Shown in pieces: positions 1 to 12,340 of a stretch of DNA of 64,000 nucleotides (position 1 is the first letter of the stretch; every line of letters begins with the position of its first letter). The DNA lies in assembly GCA_963678705.1 (NCBI GenBank), contig OY783221.1, positions 5,456,001 through 5,520,000 of the forward strand, given 5' to 3'. The position numbers and the translations under genes are program-made. The notes beneath the pieces were generated by a model. That model was not told the origin of the DNA. It worked only from the letters and a program-made list of their open reading frames with translations, and did not search any database. Source of the DNA: Panorpa germanica. Its lineage: Eukaryota; Arthropoda; Insecta; Mecoptera; Panorpidae.

Positions 1-2439
1 GTTATTTCTATAATGGAATTTTCCAGCATCCTTTTTCAATTACTGCAACAGCGCACTGGAAAGTATTAATTCTCATTGGCGCACGCAATAATATTATGTT
101 CCCCTTCATTGGAACATATGAAATATATACTTATTCTGATTGAATAAATTATTTAAGATTACAATTGACAACTACACCATATACTTAAAATTCATTTACA
201 TATAAAATAAATGCAATATAATTGTTAAATAATTGCAGACATAAATATAAAATTCAACGAAATAAAATATTAAATTCAATTAAAATAAGAAGTGGGGAAA
301 AAATAACACTTGCTGATTATATTTCATAACAAACTTTCACATAATTGTGTGCCTGTCAAAAATGATTCTTATACGTAATCATTATATCATTACGATAACG
401 ATTAATACGCAAAAACGTTCGTATCAATAAAAATTCAATAAATACCGCCACTGCAATCTCAATAGCAGCCGCGCCCGCCTATAGCGTACAGTAAATAGTT
501 AAAGTTTAGTTGTTTTTTAAAAGAAATTTTCAGAAACACCATTTGTTAGAATATTTCTTAGACAAGACTGGTTTATTAGTTTCGTAATGGATTGGATTGC
601 ACTACTTGTGATCTCCGCCTAGAAAAACTCAATTCTATGCATTTTCTGAATGAATGCTACCCCTTATAAATCTATCCTATGTCCTATTTTTGTTCATTTT
701 GGAAGTCTTATATTTTCTGGATTTGGTTGTTGTCAATTTATATTTGATTTTACGTTTACTGATATTGATATAATTCACTGCCAAATAGGAGTACAACATC
801 TAAGAATATCTTGCAAAATATATACAGCCATCTGAGAAAAACCACAACATCAAACTACAGTTACAGGATACCGACAGGCAGGTATAAAAGAACTTAGAGA
901 ATACTCTACAAACAATATATGGATACGAAGCGTATAAAATTCGAATACGATATTCTCAGACATGATACCAATTATCATAATAGAATCTGATAGAATGTGC
1001 TTCGAAAACTCTTAGACAAATCTGAATCAGATATATTAGACATTACTACGATACGAAAAATTTGTAGATAGAATAGAAGCTATTGCTACAACAGATTCGC
1101 AATTTGACCTTTACACGCTAAATATAATGGCAATCAATATCAGTAATAAAGATGTAATTACGAATAAATTGATGGTTCAATTGTTGAATTGCAAGTAATT
1201 ACTCATGAGAGCTGTCTGTTAAGCCGCTACTCACATTTCCAATCACAAAACTCGCCGTACAACTGGTTAATTCATTTTAACAGCTTACAAAAAAAAAAAA
1301 ATATAATAAAACAGAGTATCAAAAATTTTAATCAATAATCTGAAATAAGACATGTGTATAATCAGTGTAAATATGAAATTTGCTGATATGTGGTTAATAT
1401 AATTGCAGATATTGTTAGCACGCAAGTACAAGCTCTGAGTGTAATTGTATTTTTGTGTGGCATCAATCTTACAAGAATTTTTAAGAGTTTTTTATTTGGA
1501 ATAAAAATATTTTTCTTTGTGAACTTTAAAGAATTTTCGGTATGGTGTTTTTTAAGATTGTTCAAATTTGATTGTTTCTGTACTAAATCTTGCGGGTTCT
1601 AATTGGTACAAATTCCGAACAGATTTAAAACATGTTTTTGTTTCAGTAAAAACTGAGAATTTTTGTAAATGGGAAACGATATTCTTATAGTATTATACTT
1701 GGTAGTATCAAATATTTAGATATAATTATTCTCAAAAAAATTTAGTGTTTGCAAGTACGTAAATGTAGTAAAATATTTTATATGCTTTTTAGATTTATTA
1801 CAGAATGTACAAGAATTATGTTATACCACGGTAAATAATAAAACGTAACGTTAAGTAAAAGTTATTACGTAAAATAATACATGAATTTACGTTGTGTGAA
1901 TAGCGGGTAACTAATTTCTGAACTCTTTAAACAATCGATATATAGTTTTTATTTGAAGATTAAATAATTTTTAATAATGTTTCAAAATATATTATAAATA
2001 TAAAGCATCTACCTAATTTCTGTCTAGACATTTCATCAAACGAACGAAATGAGAAGAGAGTCAACGACTTGAGAATCTTATTATGAGAGGTAACAAGTAA
2101 AGTAACGTAATGCAAAGAAAGAAATTGAACGAATTACTTGCGCTTAGCACTATCTGTATCTGTTGCTTCGATACCAGAGCAATATATTGTACTTATCATG
2201 TTAAACAGATTCCCGTAATGGCTGATGCAGGTTTTAAAGAAACTAACCTAGACGTGATTGAGATATAGTAATATACTATTACAATTTTTATTTCAAATTT
2301 AATTGATAAAATAAGTAATATTGTAATTTCTTATCTTATATATTAACATATTACAAGAATTATATATTATTAATTTAATTAGATTTACAAGCAAGATTTA
2401 ATTATATGACATTTTTCTACTTATATCAAAATACAGTGT
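1..2439. other. Non-coding AT-rich DNA
   Basis: No convincing exon, RNA gene or bounded repeat was seen here. The short open frames at 650-835 and around 1362-1602 are low-complexity, overlap each other on opposite strands and show no domain or splice context. A poly-A run sits near 1290. Confidence 0.6.
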
Positions 2440-2640
2440 CTGCCATTTGAAATAATATTAATTAAAAATGGTCTACTTTTTGGTCTAATATTTCAAGACA
2501 AATTTTCGATGAAGGCATATCGTTCGTTGTCATTCTCCATTTAGTACTGACTTTAATGTTTCAAAATTTTCATATTATATATGGAGTAGTCCACCGGATT
2601 TAAGTCTGGTGAGTATGGAGGTCACTATTGTAAAGAGAAG
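2440..2640 (-). pseudogene. Tc1/mariner-superfamily transposase remnant
   Basis: Read on the minus strand, the sequence around 2585-2625 translates to PYSPDLNPVDYSI. This matches the conserved block around the third catalytic acidic residue of Tc1/mariner-superfamily DDE transposases (SPDLNPxD). Downstream in the same frame a stop codon appears after about ten more residues, then further stops, so no functional product is possible. The flanking 200 bp on either side may be more of the same element but has lost recognisable coding sense. No terminal repeats were found. Which subfamily it came from cannot be told from this short piece. Confidence 0.5.
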
Positions 2641-2871
2641 AACTTGTGGAACGTCACGAAACAGGTGATGACAGCTTAATGCAGCGAGATCATATTTTGA
2701 CAAGTCTTTCAAGGTGTATATCATTCTACGTTGTACTTGGAAAGAAATATTCTAAATGAAAGATTTGTTTTTTGACATGTTTTTCATCAAAATGATTGTA
2801 CTTCGAGAGATACCCCTATATATTGATCATATATTTATTTTATATTGAACATTATATTAAAAAAAAAACAT

Positions 2872-3089
2872 TATAATTCAAATTACGAGAGTTCGGCGGC
2901 GACTCATACTTAAAACAAGTTGTGGGGTATAAACTGGCGATATAACTAAAAAGCACTGACTCGCTTATTTTTCTATAATGCATATAGAAACGAATAAGAT
3001 AAAATTAATTATCGTATTACAGATTCATACCGCTCTTATAACCTCTTTTAAGCATAAGTCACCGCCGAAGTATCGTGATTTGGATTATA
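2872..3089 (+). mobile_element. 218-bp inverted-repeat element, copy 1 of 3
   Basis: This is one of three copies (others at 7890 and 27860), all exactly 218 bp between the TATA ends. The ends form an imperfect inverted repeat of about 40 bp that includes TTCGGCGG near the left end and the matching CCGCCGAA near the right. There is no coding capacity, so this is a MITE-like non-autonomous DNA element. It sits in TA-rich DNA, which suggests TA or TATA target duplication as for Tc1/mariner-type elements, but the true edge is ambiguous. Part of a related end is seen at 41329-41358. Confidence 0.75.
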
Positions 3090-5397
3090 AATAAATTTCT
3101 TATTCGTTTCTAAGTATTTATTGTATTGCCGGTTGTATTGCGTGCAATATATTTACAATTTATCAAATATAGACTAAACACACCACATGAGGTAGATCTT
3201 AAAATAACAATTACATTTAAGGTAATCGTCTTACAATTACAGACAGGTGGATAGATGGATACCGCGTGTGTACCATGTCTATCTGTACGCAGACCTTCAC
3301 CAACCTGTACCAAAGAGATTACGCTGCTGTACTTTTTACTCTCTTCGAATCCTCTGTCGGCTTACAATCTGTCTATTGTGGTCATATATTTAAAAAAACA
3401 TAACATATCAACCGACATTCCATCGTCTGTCATTAGATTACGTATAAATGTATATACAGGGTGATTCTAATAATTATAATATCTTTTTAATAAATGAATC
3501 GTCAAATTCTTACCTAAAATATTATCTTCAATGAAGCTTGCATTGATTTCATCATCCTGAAACAATTAAGATAAATAAATAAACATTTTCAAATATACAA
3601 TTTTCTTCTTAAAAGTTTAAACTAAAATAAAGTTTATTTAAAATAGTAAGCTTCATAGATAGAATGTTATACATATATATTATAAAAGATATTATTATCT
3701 AATTATCCTGAGTCTAATTAACTTGGCGTCGATTGGCCATTTCCAGCTGCAGATAAAGTAAATCAAACTTCGGAGAATATATATTTGATGTGTGGTTGTA
3801 CACAGACATTTATTTTTAATAAAAAGCAAATCTATGTATTTCAAATAAAAATATTTGGGAATATTATATTCGTGTGTATTGATTGACCATGTCTTTATTT
3901 GAATATGGCAATGTAAAGTTGACTATTTGATTCATAAATGAACGTGAATAATGATAGTATTTGTATATACTAGCGTTGGTACAGACTACGACAAAAGTTT
4001 TTGCTTACTTTAATAGAAATACTTAGAGGAAATGCAATACAGTAGGCGTTTGTTTGCCGAATTATTGAATGCCAATGTATTTTTGATGGGAATACCATAG
4101 ATAAATCACTCTAAATAAAAATGAACGAATAAAACATGTATTTTATGAAATTACTCACATTGCAGAAACATTGCGTTTTTCTTGATTCTAGCAAGTGCAG
4201 AATTTAAATATAGATTGCAAAACATGAAAAATCCTTTTAATAAACTAACTGATCGATCTCAAAAAACAATCCTTTTCTGTTAATATATATTTAAAGATAT
4301 TATTACACTGGCCTTATTAATATTAAAATTATTTAAAAAAACAACATAAAACAAGGAATTTGTAATATTAATACTTTAACAGTAAAAAATCAGCAAGCCA
4401 CCATTTTTATATAACAAACGGTGAAACTTTTTCAAAATAATTATCCAATGTTATACGTTCATTCAAGTTTAAAACAAATGTTAAATGTTTTTTTAAAGCA
4501 ATACGTTTGTTAATCTATTAAACTAAATTTAAGTAACAACTTGGCAGCTCCTATTCACAAATGTAAACATACAGTTTTACAATCACGAACAGTAAACAAA
4601 TGAACTTAGCTAAGTGCCTTCACAAAAACATTTGTAAGCCAGTTACAACATGCTAACAGTGCTGCATTGAGAACAAATACTAAGTGTATCAATAAGAGAT
4701 GACTGATTTGTTTTTTGAATACCACGTAATATAGGAACAATATTCTAGATATTTTTAATTTATTATGAAGATTCTTTATTGGAATTATTAATAAAGTACA
4801 ACGTTATTCAAATCACAGTCTTTGATGACCTTAGAAATTAGAAAAAAATTAGAACAATGTTTTTGTAATGCGATTTTAAAATCTATCTATAAATATAATA
4901 ATACTACCTAAATCGGTCACACTTCACTGGCGCTCAGGATGAAATGAAATGAATGAGAAAGTAAATAAAAGACACACACAACTGAAAAAAAACGAAAGAA
5001 ATGAATTCGACTTTAGAAAAAAAAGTCAATAAGAGGATTAATTTTTGTGTATAAAAATAATAATTTTTAAAAATTTATTTTACCTCGGCTAATTTACGAA
5101 GCCGGGTGTTTAGTTTCGACAAGTAGTGTTGTACAGCCCTGCTTTCTACATATGTCTATTGTATAAAAAATACAGATTTCCGCTTAAAACTGGTTATAAA
5201 ATGAATATAAACAATTATATATAAAATAATCTGAACTTATTTTAATTTTACAAGATGTTTCACTTTTGATCACTTAAAAAACATAACGAAGTTACCTTTT
5301 ATTACATGTTAATTATAATGAATTAAGAAATTGTTGCATGTCTAACAGAACCTGTCAAATTGTGACAGATCATATCCGGCGAGTTAAACATGAACGT
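3090..5397. other. Non-coding AT-rich DNA
   Basis: No exon was recognised. Overlapping open frames at 3110-3464 lie on both strands and look like chance. A lone CAGGGTGATTC at 3456 resembles the CAGGGTGTCCC end at 8557, but no partner end was found. A run of A/T-rich sequence fills the rest. Confidence 0.55.
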
Positions 5398-5416
5398 GGC
5401 CGGCCGGCCCTGCAGG
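5398..5416. other. 19-bp all-G/C-dominated patch
   Basis: GGCCGGCCGGCCCTGCAGG stands in otherwise AT-rich DNA just left of the repeat that starts at 5454. It contains overlapping GGCCGGCC words and CCTGCAGG. It has no known role that can be read from the sequence; it is recorded as a local composition anomaly. Confidence 0.8.
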
Positions 5417-5453
5417 AAAATTTACAATTAACATTATACGAGTATGCTACAAT

Positions 5454-6050
5454 GGGTTTGTGTCCTCATTTTTTAGTGGTCGATTTTTCAATTGTTGATT
5501 GAAATTGATGTTAATAAATGTGTATTGGCGTGTCTATTTTATTAAATATCTAAATGTTGACGGAGATATAGCAATTAAAAGTTTGAATTGTAGTTTTAAC
5601 GCTAGAAATGGTCGGCCATATTTTTATGACGTGAAATGCATTTTCACGTCAGTTATTTGTTCAGTAGGTTAGTGCAGTGGTAATGTTCTGTAGCTGTTGG
5701 TAGTCAAATAATCAAGTCAAGTCAAAGAATAATAAGTTTTTATTTTATTTAACCCTGCTAAGGCAGACATAATATTGCAATTTTGTTGTTCCTTGCAATA
5801 CTAATAAATAATATTTGATATTTTGATATATAAATACATATAGCAGAGATTTATGAGCTGTAAGGTTGGCAGCGATTGTGATGTCACATGCATTTGGAAT
5901 TTGTACAACATTAAATCCCTTTAATAATTAAAGAGACAAAAAGACTTTTTTCATTGTTAATATCTCTTAACATATAAGGAGTTATTAAAAAATAATTGAA
6001 CATTTGAGGTTCTAGTAACCAACTTTATCAATATATAGCCACACAAGCCC
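5454..6050 (+). mobile_element. ~600-bp DNA element with GGG(C/T)TTGTGT ends, copy 1
   Basis: The left end reads GGGTTTGTGTC and the right end, reverse-complemented, reads GGGCTTGTGTGG. Both ends are flanked by AT (5452-5453 and 6051-6052). A second full copy lies in the opposite orientation at 50456-51095 and matches along its whole length with scattered substitutions and small indels. Partial copies are at about 10595-10640, 24445-24605 and 39118-39300. There is no long open frame, so it is a non-autonomous DNA transposon. A 2-bp AT duplication would fit ISL2EU-type elements, but AT may instead be part of the inverted repeat. Confidence 0.75.
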
Positions 6051-6052
6051 AT

Positions 6053-7889
6053 TATGAGATTTATATAAAAAACGGGTGATGTTCAAAATAGGACAAGAAA
6101 TTGTATTACAGTAATTCAAGTAAGCGCATGCAGTAAGTTCCAATGAGAAAAATGTTTTTTCATGTTATTTCATTACAGAAAATGTTAACGAACGCTAATG
6201 CCTCGAAAACCGTGGCACTTTATAATAGTATGCCAGACTGACAGAATGACTAGAATGTGACAAGGACCGCACCGGGCAAAACTGATACTAGTCTAGTCTG
6301 CCTGTTACTGGAGAAAAGACAGAAAAAGAGAAATATAAATTAGACCATGGATGACGATTGAAATTCTAGCTTTAGATGAACAGTAAAAACCAATGTTTGC
6401 ATAAATTAAAAACCCCCACGTGCCGACACTGCTAATGTTATCTCCTTACAAGAAAATAAACTGATATAAACAAGATTGTATTACTTTTTTATAGAATTAT
6501 TTTTCCCATGAATGATTTTTGTTTAATAATCAAGTTGATATGTGAACAAGTCCAAAAAAATAATAACTTAAAAACCTGAAGACATATTTTTATTGTTTTT
6601 ATATTATATCATTAAAACATGATTTGGCCGCGTCATTTTACTTGTAAGTTGTAATCATCCGCTGGATCTTTGAAATATAGTAATTATATTTCGTCCTTAC
6701 TTATTAAAGATTTTATGTTTGCAACTTATCGTAAGATCAGCTTATTTTTGCGGTAGTCTTATTTTCTCACGTCTTCAACTTTTAAGTACTATATTTCTCT
6801 TGAAGTTTTTCTTTTTCGCTCAATCTTTTTTTAATTGCTCTCATAAAAATAACACTACCTTAATAAAATTATATAATTAATTATGTTTTAATATGTCTGC
6901 GCGCTGATTAAGAAGCCTAACTGTGGCGTCAACTCATTTTTTATTTTATACGTTTTTTTTAATTTATTACGTTCTGGAGTATATCTCTATTAATAACTTA
7001 ATAATTATTCCTTGCCTCAATATATTAACTTTAGCTTCATCGCACTTATAATTGTAGAATATCTGAGGGTGCTTTCACACTGAAACCGACTACAATCTCC
7101 GACTATTTTAGTAGGATGCTTTCACTAGATGAAATTTCTACTTTATCTCATGGTGCAAGCCGACGCAAATACGCAGCAAAAGTATTTGACACATTTACAC
7201 ACAAAAGGCGAACATTTTTTCACGTTGCCGTTTTTAAAAATATCCGTTTTTCTAAAAATAATAATAATCTTAACAATTTCACATCTTGGGCAGGTATCAA
7301 TTTCTATTTATTGTGGAATTCTTTTACTGTTGTACAGCCAGTTCATTACACCACCTGACTTTTGTTGAATAACATTTTATTAGACTTGTAGATAATACTA
7401 TCTTTAGATTTTAAATTTAGTTTGAGAAACTGTGGCTGTGAGCTCCACCTAAAATATATAACTAGCGTCAATGCAGGATATATTAACAGACGATTATATT
7501 CTAATCGAACCTGTTTAATCGGAATATTTATAACTGTTGTGTTCAGTTTAATTTAAATATGGAATTTACAACACGTTACAAAAACTATAAAATCGCGCAC
7601 CTGTTGAAGATAGAGTTTAAAACTTTAGTAAAAAATATATACACAATTTCTGCAATAGTTGTTATATCCATTAAAAAAAATACATAACTAACTATATACG
7701 TAAATATATTACGCAGTAAGTTACGGGATATGGTACGGTATGAAGGAAAGAGTAACAAGTGACAACGAATATTGTTTAAGTACTACTTGTGTTACAAAAT
7801 AAATGAGATATTAAACGTTAAATATGTTTTAATAAACATCCTGATAACTAAGAAATATACTATCCTCACTGATAACCTACAATAGTAAA
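6053..7889. other. Non-coding DNA
   Basis: No domain-bearing open frame was found. Two overlapping frames at 7116-7368 share the same DNA in different frames and have no recognisable content. A patch near 6230-6310 is richer in G+C than its surroundings, without identifiable function. Confidence 0.55.
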
Positions 7890-8107
7890 TATAGTTCAAA
7901 CTACGAGAGTTCGGCGGCGACTCATACTTAAAACAAGTTGTGGGGTATAAACTGCTGATATAACTAAAAAGCACTGAATCACTTATTTTTTTATAATGTT
8001 TATAGAAACGTATAAGATAAAATTCATTATCGTATTATAGATTTATACCGCTCTTATAACCTCTTTTTAGTATAAGTCGCCACCGAACTATCATGATTTA
8101 GACTATA
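7890..8107 (+). mobile_element. 218-bp inverted-repeat element, copy 2 of 3
   Basis: Same family, same orientation and same length as the copy at 2872. The left end is TATAGTTCAAAC and the right end GATTTAGACTATA. It differs from copy 1 by scattered point substitutions without net length change, which suggests fairly recent spread from one source sequence. Confidence 0.78.
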
Positions 8108-8555
8108 TATAGTTCAAGCAATATTTCGGTGTCATTTGATTTGGCAATTATTGTGTTTCATTACTAACCATAGAGTTTGCACTTTAGATTAAAATAAAAA
8201 CATTACTATTTTTCACGAAAATATTTCGATTTTCTATTAATTTAAAATGATCGCTCTTGACCCTGTATAATACAAATAAATCCAAAATAATATGAATATA
8301 AGTTTGTTTATTATGTAAATTACTATCATAGTAATATTTCATTAAGAAAAATAAATTTATAATCTTCTTCACGGGTCATTTATGTCCTTGGTTCTTTGAC
8401 TCCCGCATATCATTATTGTGATTGTACTCGTAGTAAATATAGAAAAACAATGACATTTTAAAGATGAGTTGTTTTTTTTGAGTTGTTACCTTCATTATTT
8501 TAAAAACGTGTGTTCTTGTACTAATTATCACTTAATACGATATATATATATATAT
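8108..8555. other. Non-coding AT-rich DNA
   Basis: No gene seen. Part of this stretch, near 8150-8215, resembles 29590-29660 (a shared run ending in a block of the form ATTAAAATAAAAA followed by TATTACTA), so it is probably another dispersed repeat of undefined limits. Confidence 0.5.
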
Positions 8556-9086
8556 ACAGGGTGTCCCAAAATTACTAATAACTAACCATATTTCATAAAT
8601 TGTAGTGATAACTATCAACAACAACAATTTATGAAATATGGTTCTTGTTTAGAAATAGTATGCATAATTTTTTTTATTGCTAGTTTTTCTGGAGTATTTT
8701 TAAAAAAACTTGCCATAGTAGTGTTCATACATTTTTTTTTACACCACGATGAGTTAAAGTGGACTGAAAGTAAAAATCTTTAAAAATTTTAGGGAAAAAA
8801 ATAATTTCAATTGATTTTTATGTAAAAACTACTAGAATTCTGGGATTTTTAATGGTTGTGGTGGATAGCAGTGCTATTTAGGTTGCCGATACAAAAAAAA
8901 AATCAGAAATATTTGAAAAATTGTGGTCATAATAGTTAAAAACTTCTTAAGGTGTTTCAATTTTCAAAGATTTTTTTGTAATTTCTAAACAAAATGAGAT
9001 AATTTTTTTTTTCTTTTTTTCTAGTGTAGTCATGACCAGGACCATCCTCTGGTGCCGGCTTATCGTTGAATTTTGGGACACCCTGT
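8556..9086. mobile_element. 531-bp inverted-repeat element with CAGGGTGTCCC ends
   Basis: An 18-bp perfect terminal inverted repeat, ACAGGGTGTCCCAAAATT, lies at 8556-8573 and 9069-9086. The element is embedded in a TA dinucleotide run on both sides, so the target duplication is hidden. Just inside the left end, 8584-8603 and 8624-8643 form a second perfect 20-bp inverted repeat that would fold into a hairpin with a 20-nt loop. No coding frame is present. CAGGGTGTYCC ends are common on insect non-autonomous DNA elements; the superfamily is not assigned here. Related solitary ends lie near 19818 and 27358. Confidence 0.8.
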
Positions 9087-9087
9087 A

Positions 9088-11839
9088 TATATATATATGT
9101 AGGAATATGTATTATGTCGTACGATAATATATTACTTGAATGTATTGTCTCTATCTATCTGCTACAAAGACTTTGAAACTTGTCTTCAGACTGTTGTGTT
9201 CCCAGTGTGTTTTGCATTAAATGATTTTCGGATTATTGTTTCACGAATAGTTTTAAGTGAAGATTATCCCGGTAAAATTTATACCATTTATATTGCACAC
9301 GTACCAATAATAATGTTACAGCTAATGTATCTTCATAGGACACCTACGTTTAAACGGTTTGCAGCATCAATCAGCAACAGAATGGATAGCGTCTCTGTGC
9401 AATTACTAGCTGGATTACTCATAAAACAATAAAACATTTATAGACTAAAAATGTAGGCGAGGCAACACGCAATAAGCACTCAACTTCGGTTTCAAGAAAC
9501 GCACACTAGTTTACAGACAATTGCGAATACATCAGAGAGTGTTGAGGAATCGGACATCTCATGTAACTAGAAGAACATTATTATTAGCATCTCGTCAACT
9601 TCTTGAATAAATCAGCTATTAAGTCTCCTGTAACTGGTTATCATCATTGGTTTATAGGAGAGTTACAAGCAGTAACCTTAGGCTTATTGTAGCTATCTGA
9701 TGAAGAACATGAACTCTAGAGCACTTCCGTTTGTGAAACATAACACAGCTTGTTTTACTAGAGCAAAGAAACGTGTAATTCAAAATGTAAACCACTTACA
9801 AAAAAAAGAACCAAAAAAGATATGGAAAATATTTATATTAATCGTTTGTAGTAACCTAGTAATTAGCTTGTGGTAAGCTAGCACCCAAGCGATGGATGTT
9901 TGCAAAAAAAATTGTAGAATTTAGAACTTGGCTTCCATAATATTAAAGAATTAGGTTTTGGTTAAAAGTAATACATGTATTTTAAACCCTATTGCTAATA
10001 TTTCAGCGAATTCCCATGATCTTTACATGTGTTTGTCATGTACCGCAACCTCTCAAATAACTCGTTAACACATTTTGGAAGTGCAAGTATATTTGACTTT
10101 AAGAACACATTGTAAAAATAAATACACATGAAAATAAAATAACATCTTGTACTACTGTCATGTCACTTGAATTATTATTTTATGAACACTATAATAATCA
10201 CTGTATAGTGTTTTGACACTGAGTGCTATCTGACGGCCAGTGACGGGATTAACTTTAGTTTGGTCTAAATAAATCTAGTGTAAAGTAAATATTATGTTCA
10301 AATAAATTTGTATATACAAGAAACATATAAAAGAACACATATACATATATAATCACTTTTATATATACAAACATTATATTTAAATACAATTTTGTAGTAC
10401 TTTGTTTTTCATAGCTAAATTTACATTTATTGTACATAAAATAAATGATTATTCGATGTATTCGAGAAGATGTTACTACAGATTGGATGTGTTGTTGTAT
10501 TTGTTAATTAACAAACATAATACAAATTTGCATCTCAACTTCAAAACTGTCTCAGAACCGGCTCTGTTACACTGCTTATCCTATAATATTGCGACTTACT
10601 AACAAATAATTGGATATTTGAGGTCCTGATAACCAAGCCCATTCACGAATTAAGGTTTATGGATCACTAAGGCTTGTATAAGGTAAAATATAAATGTATA
10701 TTTCAACTATTGTTGTTTTGCTATTGTTAGAAATTTGGGATCGTCTAAATAATTCTAAAAGTACAACATAAGTTGAAACAAACATCCACTCCTGTGGCCA
10801 TACCGTAGGCGGTCTACAACGAACTGTTAGAGAAGCATAAGATCATTCTCTTTACTCTCCCATCAGCTGATCTATAAAATATTACAGATTATATTGTAAA
10901 AACGATCTTATTCTCAATGTACATATTCTATTCTGTGTTGGTCAGTCCCGTTGCCGCTCACTTGCTGTACTGACATACTAGTGATAGTGGTTTTTTCTTC
11001 ATGTTTAAAAAGCTTTAAATGTAACAAGTGCTTTCCCTCTCTTTTATATTCCCACCAAATAGTTTTGTTTAAGACACACAATTTAATAGAAGTTTCCCCT
11101 CCGTTTTTGCATATCATACAGTCTGGTTGAGAAACGCATTTCATTTTAACAAAATATAATGGAAAATTTTATCAATTACTGTGTTATTAAATGCTATATA
11201 AAATGAATGAAAATGATATTTTTCTCTACACTTTTCTTGAAATTTCGTGGATTTAATATCTTGAGATCCAATCATACGGTCTACTTTAAATTTGGAACGA
11301 GTTATACAATAATAGCGCTTTGTCTCGTCATAAACCATCTCGTACTCGTCTTGTAGATTAATTGCATTTTAAAGTAATTGTGCGCTATAATAAAGTAAAA
11401 TTAGTTCACTCCCAATGCACCCCAGCCACTGGATCTAGTTTTTCATATAAATTCGTGTAAATTAATATGAAATAATAAAATCAAACTTGAATATTACAAG
11501 TAGTAAATACATCTGCGCCTACTAACAATTTTTGAATATAATTTTACAAAGCTACACAATCTTTGGTGAATACATAGTTTAGTGAATGGAAAATTTCTTA
11601 AGAATGAACTAGGTTTAGAATGGTGAAATTGTAACTATTACCGCAAGCTATGCAAATATGAGAAAGATGCAGTTCTATTTAGTTCTATTCAGGAAAACGT
11701 ATCTAGTAGCTTGTATCTGTATTTGAAATTGTATCTAGATTCTAGACACAACATATTCCGAATATAACGGTATATATATTTAGGGGAGATCGTCTTCTAA
11801 CCAAAATAATGTTATTGACTGTATTTTTGTTCCTCTCCA
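9088..11839. other. Non-coding DNA with unconvincing small frames
   Basis: A 98-codon frame at 9136-9432 on the + strand and two abutting frames on the - strand (10914-11144 and 11141-11338) have no recognised family, no splice-site support and ordinary AT-rich codons; they are left unannotated as genes. The segment near 9855-9890 carries a piece of the AGCTTGT/GCAAGT dispersed repeat described at 42474. Positions 10595-10640 match part of the element at 5454. Confidence 0.5.
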
Positions 11840-12340
11840 GGCAAAGAACGTTCTCAGAATCTCCCACCGATACCGTCCTAACCTAAGTCACATGTCCCAT
11901 TCACAGTGGTAAGCTCTTTCAACGTCTTGCAACGCAACGCAACAAAACACAAGACTCGCGGTTCAATCACGGTTTATGTGTTGTATCTTGAATACTTTTA
12001 ACACAATGTTCATTTTGTGTGTGTTTGCTTCCAGATAAATTAACACAGTGTTTGATCTTTTGAAGTATTAGTTCCGAGTAATTTGGTGTGAGTCTCTGTG
12101 TAAAATACCACCTGCTGTGTCCTAAACGATAGATTGAATTTGTGTTTTTAATGTTATCCAGCAATAAGTGATTTGCTAAAGTTAAATGTTTACATTTTGA
12201 ACGATTTCTAAAATAAACGTATGATTGTTGACCAGTGATTTAGATCTTGTATTAAGTGCTTTGATATTAAAAGAAGTAACGAATTAATAATGAGTGACAA
12301 ATAAAATTTATTTGATGTGAATTAATAAATCTATAAGAAA
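11840..12340 (+). promoter_or_regulatory. Probable 5' untranslated region and splice acceptors
   Basis: This precedes the first coding exon at 12341. Two pyrimidine-rich acceptor-like sites occur, TTCCTCTCCAG ending near 11840 and TTTGCTTCCAG ending near 12035. Either could start the exon holding the start codon if upstream untranslated exons exist. An in-frame TAA at 12326-12328 shows that translation cannot begin further upstream in this exon. No TATA box is convincingly placed, and the transcription start cannot be fixed by eye. Confidence 0.35.

Noticed and set aside
9136-9432. 98-codon open frame as a possible gene
   Set aside because: No recognisable family, no splice or upstream-signal support, and chance frames of this length are plausible.
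10914-11338. Two abutting minus-strand frames as one broken gene
   Set aside because: They contain several Cys residues but no recognised motif, and joining them would need an arbitrary frameshift.
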